This document shows, piece after piece, positions 60,894 to 64,000 of a stretch of DNA of 64,000 nt (position 1 is the first letter of the stretch; every line of letters begins with the position of its first letter). The notes below the pieces were generated by a model. That model did no database searches, was not told where the DNA came from, and saw nothing but the letters and a program-made list of their open reading frames with translations. A program made the position numbers and the translations under genes. Origin of the DNA: Streptomyces collinus Tu 365 (GTDB lineage Bacteria > Actinomycetota > Actinomycetes > Streptomycetales > Streptomycetaceae); NCBI RefSeq assembly GCF_000444875.1, contig NC_021985.1:4236170-4300169 (forward strand), in the 5' to 3' direction.

Positions 60894-61487
60894 CTAAGGC
60901 GTACCTCCGGGGGCGACCAGCCGGCGGGCCGCCTCCTTGATCGAGGCGCGCAGCCGCTCGCGGTCGGGGCCGTCGCCACCGGTCAGGATGCGTCCCATCT
61001 GCGGGACGACGGCGGTCCAGTTGGCGACGGCGACCAGGAGGAAGAGCAGGTCGCCCGGGGGGATGGCGTCGGTGATGACCCCGCGGTCCTGGCCGTCCTC
61101 GATCGCGGCGACCTTGCGGGCGTAATGGGCCTGGCGCTCGCTCTCGTCGGGCAGTTCGGCGCTGCCGTACTCGATGCCCTCCCAGAAGAGCAGGCGCAGC
61201 AGTTCGGGGTGGGCCGCGTGGTAGTCGAGGAGCCGGTCGATCCAGCCCTCGATGTCGTCGGGGTCGACGGGCACGGCGGCGGCCAGATCGACCATGGAGC
61301 GGCCCAGGACCTGGGTGAACAGCTCCGCCTTGTTGCCGAAGTAGGCGTAGATCAGCTGCTTGTTGGCCTTGGCCGCGGCGGCGATGCGGTCGATGCGGGC
61401 GCCCGCGATGCCGTGCCGGGCGAACTCGGCGACCGCCGCCTCGTAGATGCGGGCCCGGGTGGCCTCGGGGTCCCTGACTGCTCCCAT
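60894..61487 (-). CDS. TetR-family regulator of the adjacent MFS gene
   Basis: 197 residues from ATG 61485-61487. HTH: ARIYEAAVAEFARHGIAGAR, IDRIAAAAKANKQLIYAYFG, and a TetR_C_33-like ligand domain (HPELLRLLFWEGIEYGSAEL). It is divergent from an MFS transporter gene with a 126-bp spacer carrying two AACCAA-type palindromes, which it probably binds as repressor of both genes. Confidence 0.93.
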   Translation of the reverse strand: MGAVRDPEATRARIYEAAVAEFARHGIAGARIDRIAAAAKANKQLIYAYFGNKAELFTQVLGRSMVDLAAAVPVDPDDIEGWIDRLLDYHAAHPELLRLLFWEGIEYGSAELPDESERQAHYARKVAAIEDGQDRGVITDAIPPGDLLFLLVAVANWTAVVPQMGRILTGGDGPDRERLRASIKEAARRLVAPGGTP

Positions 61488-61509
61488 GCGGTCAGCGTAC
61501 CGCTCAAGT

Positions 61510-61525
61510 AACCAACTGTTTGGTT
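61510..61525. promoter_or_regulatory. TetR operator 1
   Basis: AACCAA-CTGT-TTGGTT, a perfect palindrome 22 bp from the tetR start. Confidence 0.75.
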
Positions 61526-61564
61526 GACAGGGAATGGGCGGGCGGTGCAGCCTGTTGACGCATC

Positions 61565-61582
61565 CAACCAACCAGTTGGTTG
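61565..61582. promoter_or_regulatory. TetR operator 2
   Basis: CAACCA-ACCAGT-TGGTTG, 31 bp before the MFS start. It shares half-sites with operator 1, about 55 bp away centre to centre. Confidence 0.75.
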
Positions 61583-61613
61583 CAGGAGTCGACTCCAAGG
61601 AGTGCCGCCGCTC

Positions 61614-62834
61614 ATGCCGTCAGCGACCACCACCCACCAAGGACCGCGCACCCGGGTCCCCGCCCCCGAGCGGGCCGCCTCCGGCCGGCTCTTCCTCCTG
61701 CTGATCGCCGTCTGCACCGCCGTCACGGCCGCCAACATCTATCTCGCGGCCCCGCTGCTGCCGCTCATCGCCCACGACTTCGGCACCGTCCCCTCCGCCG
61801 TCACCTGGATCGCCTCGGTCGCCCAGTTCGGCTACGCGGCCGGACTCCTCTTCTTCGCCCCGCTCGGCGACCGGGTCGACCGGCGTCCCCTGGTCGCCCT
61901 GCTCTCACTGGCCACCGCGGTCGCCCTGTGGCTCGGCGCGGCCGCGCCCGGCGCCGTCGCGCTCGCGGCGGCCGTCTTCGTGGCCGCGGCGGCGACGGTG
62001 ATCCCGCAGCTGCTGGTCCCGCTGGTCGCCGAACGCGCCCCGGCCCACCGCCGAGCCCGCCATGTCGCGGCCGTCATCGCCGGCCTGTTCACCGGGATCG
62101 TCGCCGCCCGGGTGGCCGGCGGCCTGGCCGGACAGGCCTTCGGCTGGCGCTGGGTGTTCGCCGGATCCGGCGTGCTGACCCTCGTCCTGGGCCTGGCCAC
62201 CGCCCTGGCCCTGCCGCGGGAGCGGCGCCGGCGGACGGGAGCGCTGTTCTCGGGCGTCGCCGAGCTGCCCGGCCTGGTCCGCCGCTCCCCCGACCTGTGG
62301 CGGGCGTGCGTGCGGCAGGCCGGGATGTTCGGCGCCTGGAGCGCCCTGTGGACCTCGCTCGCCCTGCTGCTGACCGGTCCGGCGTACGGCCTGTCCACCG
62401 CGACCGCCGGCCTGTTCGGCCTGTTCGGCCTCACGGCCACCGCGGTGGCTCCGCTCGCGGGCGGCCTCGTCGACCGCTTCGGCGCGGGCAAGGTCGTGCG
62501 GTTCGCGTAACTGCTGGCCGCCGTCTCGGTGCCGCTGTTCTGGCTCGGCGGTCAGGTCCTGGTCGCGCTGTTCGTGGCCGCCGTCGCCCTCCACGCCGCC
62601 CTGGTCGCCTCCCACGTGGCCAACCAGACGCTGGCCCTGACGACCACTTCGGCCCCGGCCACCGCCAACACCGCTTACGTGGTCGCCGGCTTCACCGGCG
62701 GCGCCCTCGCCTCCGTCCTGGCCGGTCTCGCCTACGCCCACTGGGGCTGGGGCGGGGTCAGCGCGGTGGCGGGGACCTGGCTGGTGCTGGGCTGGGGGAG
62801 CACGGCGACCCGCCGGGACGGCGCCCGCCGGTGA
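61614..62834 (+). pseudogene. MFS drug transporter interrupted by an in-frame TAA
   Basis: ATG 61614 (AAGGAG 11 bp upstream). The frame reads a 12-TM DHA1-type efflux protein: LLLIAVCTAVTAANIYLAAP, GYAAGLLFFAPLGDRVDRRP (motif A), GWRWVFAGSGVLTLVLG. It stops at TAA 62508-62510, codon 299, right after GAGKVVRFA, and continues in the same frame with LLAAVSVPLFWLGGQVLVAL through VLAGLAYAHWGWGGVSAVAG to 62834, which supplies the last three or four TM helices. TAA is rare in such GC-rich genes. A nonsense mutation or sequencing error. Without it the protein would have 406 residues. Confidence 0.88.
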
Positions 62835-62848
62835 CGGTGGCTCGCGGG

Positions 62849-62961
62849 TGACAGCTCCCGCCGGTCACGAGGGGCCGCCCGGGGCGATGGCACGCCCGAG
62901 ACGGCACCCGCCGGAATGGCGGCCCGCGCGGGACGACACCCGCCAGGACAGCGGGCCGCCC
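62849..62961. repeat. 113-bp direct repeat, copy 1
   Basis: 113 bp nearly identical (two mismatches) to 62998-63110, offset 149 bp. Lies in the gene-free region after the MFS gene. Confidence 0.85.
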
Positions 62962-62997
62962 CGCGACTGTGGAACGCCGGTGACAGCGGCCCGCCCC

Positions 62998-63110
62998 TGA
63001 CAGCTCCCGCCGGTCACGAGGGGCCGCCCGGGGCCGTGGCACGCCCGAGACGGCACCCGCCGGAATGGCGGCCCGCGCGGGACGACACCCGCCAGGACAG
63101 CGGGCCGCCC
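62998..63110. repeat. 113-bp direct repeat, copy 2
   Basis: Second copy of the 62849-62961 unit. The surrounding 62835-63410 is made of short shared segments such as GACAGCGGGCCGCC and GGTGGCACGC. Confidence 0.85.
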
Positions 63111-63248
63111 TCGACGGTGGCACGCGCGGGACAGCGCCCACCGGAACAGCGGGCCGCCCCACGACCGTGGCACGCCATTGACGATGGGCCGCCCCTGACA
63201 GCGCCCGCCGTCACAGCGGCCCACCGGTCCAGCGGCCGCCGGTCACGG

Positions 63249-63316
63249 CGGCCCACCCGAGGCGACGGCCCACCCGAGGCGACGGCCCACCCGAGGCGAC
63301 GGCCCACCCGAGGCGA
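63249..63316. repeat. Four tandem 17-bp repeats
   Basis: CGGCCCACCCGAGGCGA repeated four times head to tail without change. Confidence 0.92.
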
Positions 63317-63414
63317 TGACTCGCCAGTACGGCACCCCCGGGACAACAGGCCGCCCGCGACGGTGGCACGCCATTGACGATGGCCCGCGGGTGACAGCGC
63401 CCGCCGGTGACAGC

Positions 63415-63446
63415 GGTCCGTCCGCGACGGCGGTCGCGGACGGGCC
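63415..63446 (-). terminator. Terminator of the acyl-CoA ligase gene
   Basis: Arms GGTCCGTCCGCGAC / GTCGCGGACGGGCC, GGCG loop, 12 bp beyond the ligase stop codon. Confidence 0.75.
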
Positions 63447-63458
63447 GCCCGGTGCCGG

Positions 63459-64000
<542 letters not shown>

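Noticed and set aside
56327..60979. 1,550-codon minus-strand frame opposite the PAS pseudokinase
   Set aside because: Antisense shadow: the opposite strand has PAS domains, a ribosome site and proper start; the shadow shows only low-complexity Gly/Arg/Val.
62849..63316. Repeat array considered as CRISPR or phage remnant
   Set aside because: Repeats are unequal in size (113 and 17 bp), with no spacer pattern and no phage genes.

Overview
The window is chromosomal DNA from an actinomycete, almost certainly a Streptomyces. GC is very high with strong third-position GC bias, GTG starts are common, and sigF/sigN-type sigma genes, an SSI-family protease inhibitor, a DmdR-type iron box and GAF-ANTAR regulators are present. 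From memory, the order purC - purD - dnaX - upp - tadA - sigF - sigN follows the S. coelicolor core around SCO4071 to SCO4034. It is ordinary core chromosome interrupted by two decayed tRNA-targeted islands and a few accessory spots.

Layout. 1-10 kb: the end of a histidine kinase, its NarL-type regulator, tRNA-Gly, purC, a dimethylformamidase-like protein, a degenerate M48-like membrane protein, purD, dnaX and the SRP RNA. 10.0-11.5 kb: tRNA-Ser(GGA), followed by a 1.4-kb remnant of an integrative element (integrase C-terminus, GntR/UTRA scrap, DinB-like gene) closed by a 50-bp direct repeat of the tRNA 3' half. 11.6-24.7 kb: a PAS-GAF-SpoIIE-HATPase regulator, a secreted TNT-type NAD glycohydrolase with a small downstream putative immunity gene, a truncated SDR, a SnoaL-like gene, a CopC-CopD/poly-gamma-glutamate hydrolase pair, an iron-box-controlled penicillin acylase/siderophore-type acetyltransferase pair, a DNA repair protein, an HdeD-like membrane protein and a minisatellite. 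24.7-34 kb: HerA-like ATPase, LytR_C protein, upp, tadA and its partner protein, tRNA-Ser(CGA), Dabb protein, sigF, sigN and a lipoprotein. 34-50.8 kb: a MarR-controlled efflux pump carrying three carboxypeptidase-regulatory-like domains, a YceI protein with the same domain, two GAF-ANTAR proteins, an F420-type oxidoreductase, TetR, two membrane glycosyltransferases with an OmpR/histidine kinase pair, a DUF2797 protein, MarR and a stand-alone LanC-like protein.

50.8-55.03 kb is a second, better preserved but dead integrative element in tRNA-Arg(ACG). It is bounded by perfect 88-bp direct repeats and carries a low-GC, TTA-containing DNA-binding protein, a small membrane protein and an integrase that has lost its N-terminus and catalytic core segment. 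55-64 kb: tRNA-Arg, tRNA-Ser(GCT), an SSI-type inhibitor, a 1,493-residue PAS/REC pseudokinase-like protein, a TetR with twin operators in front of an MFS pump broken by an in-frame stop, a repeat array and the 3' part of an acyl-CoA ligase.

Functional units that stand out are the TNT toxin/immunity pair, the iron-regulated acylase/acetyltransferase operon, the MarR/efflux/YceI cluster that shares an extracellular-type beta domain, and the two tRNA-bounded islands. I did not find a convincing wholly new system. The iron-box operon, the LanC-like protein with a CCG motif and the active-site-less M48-like protein are the best leads.
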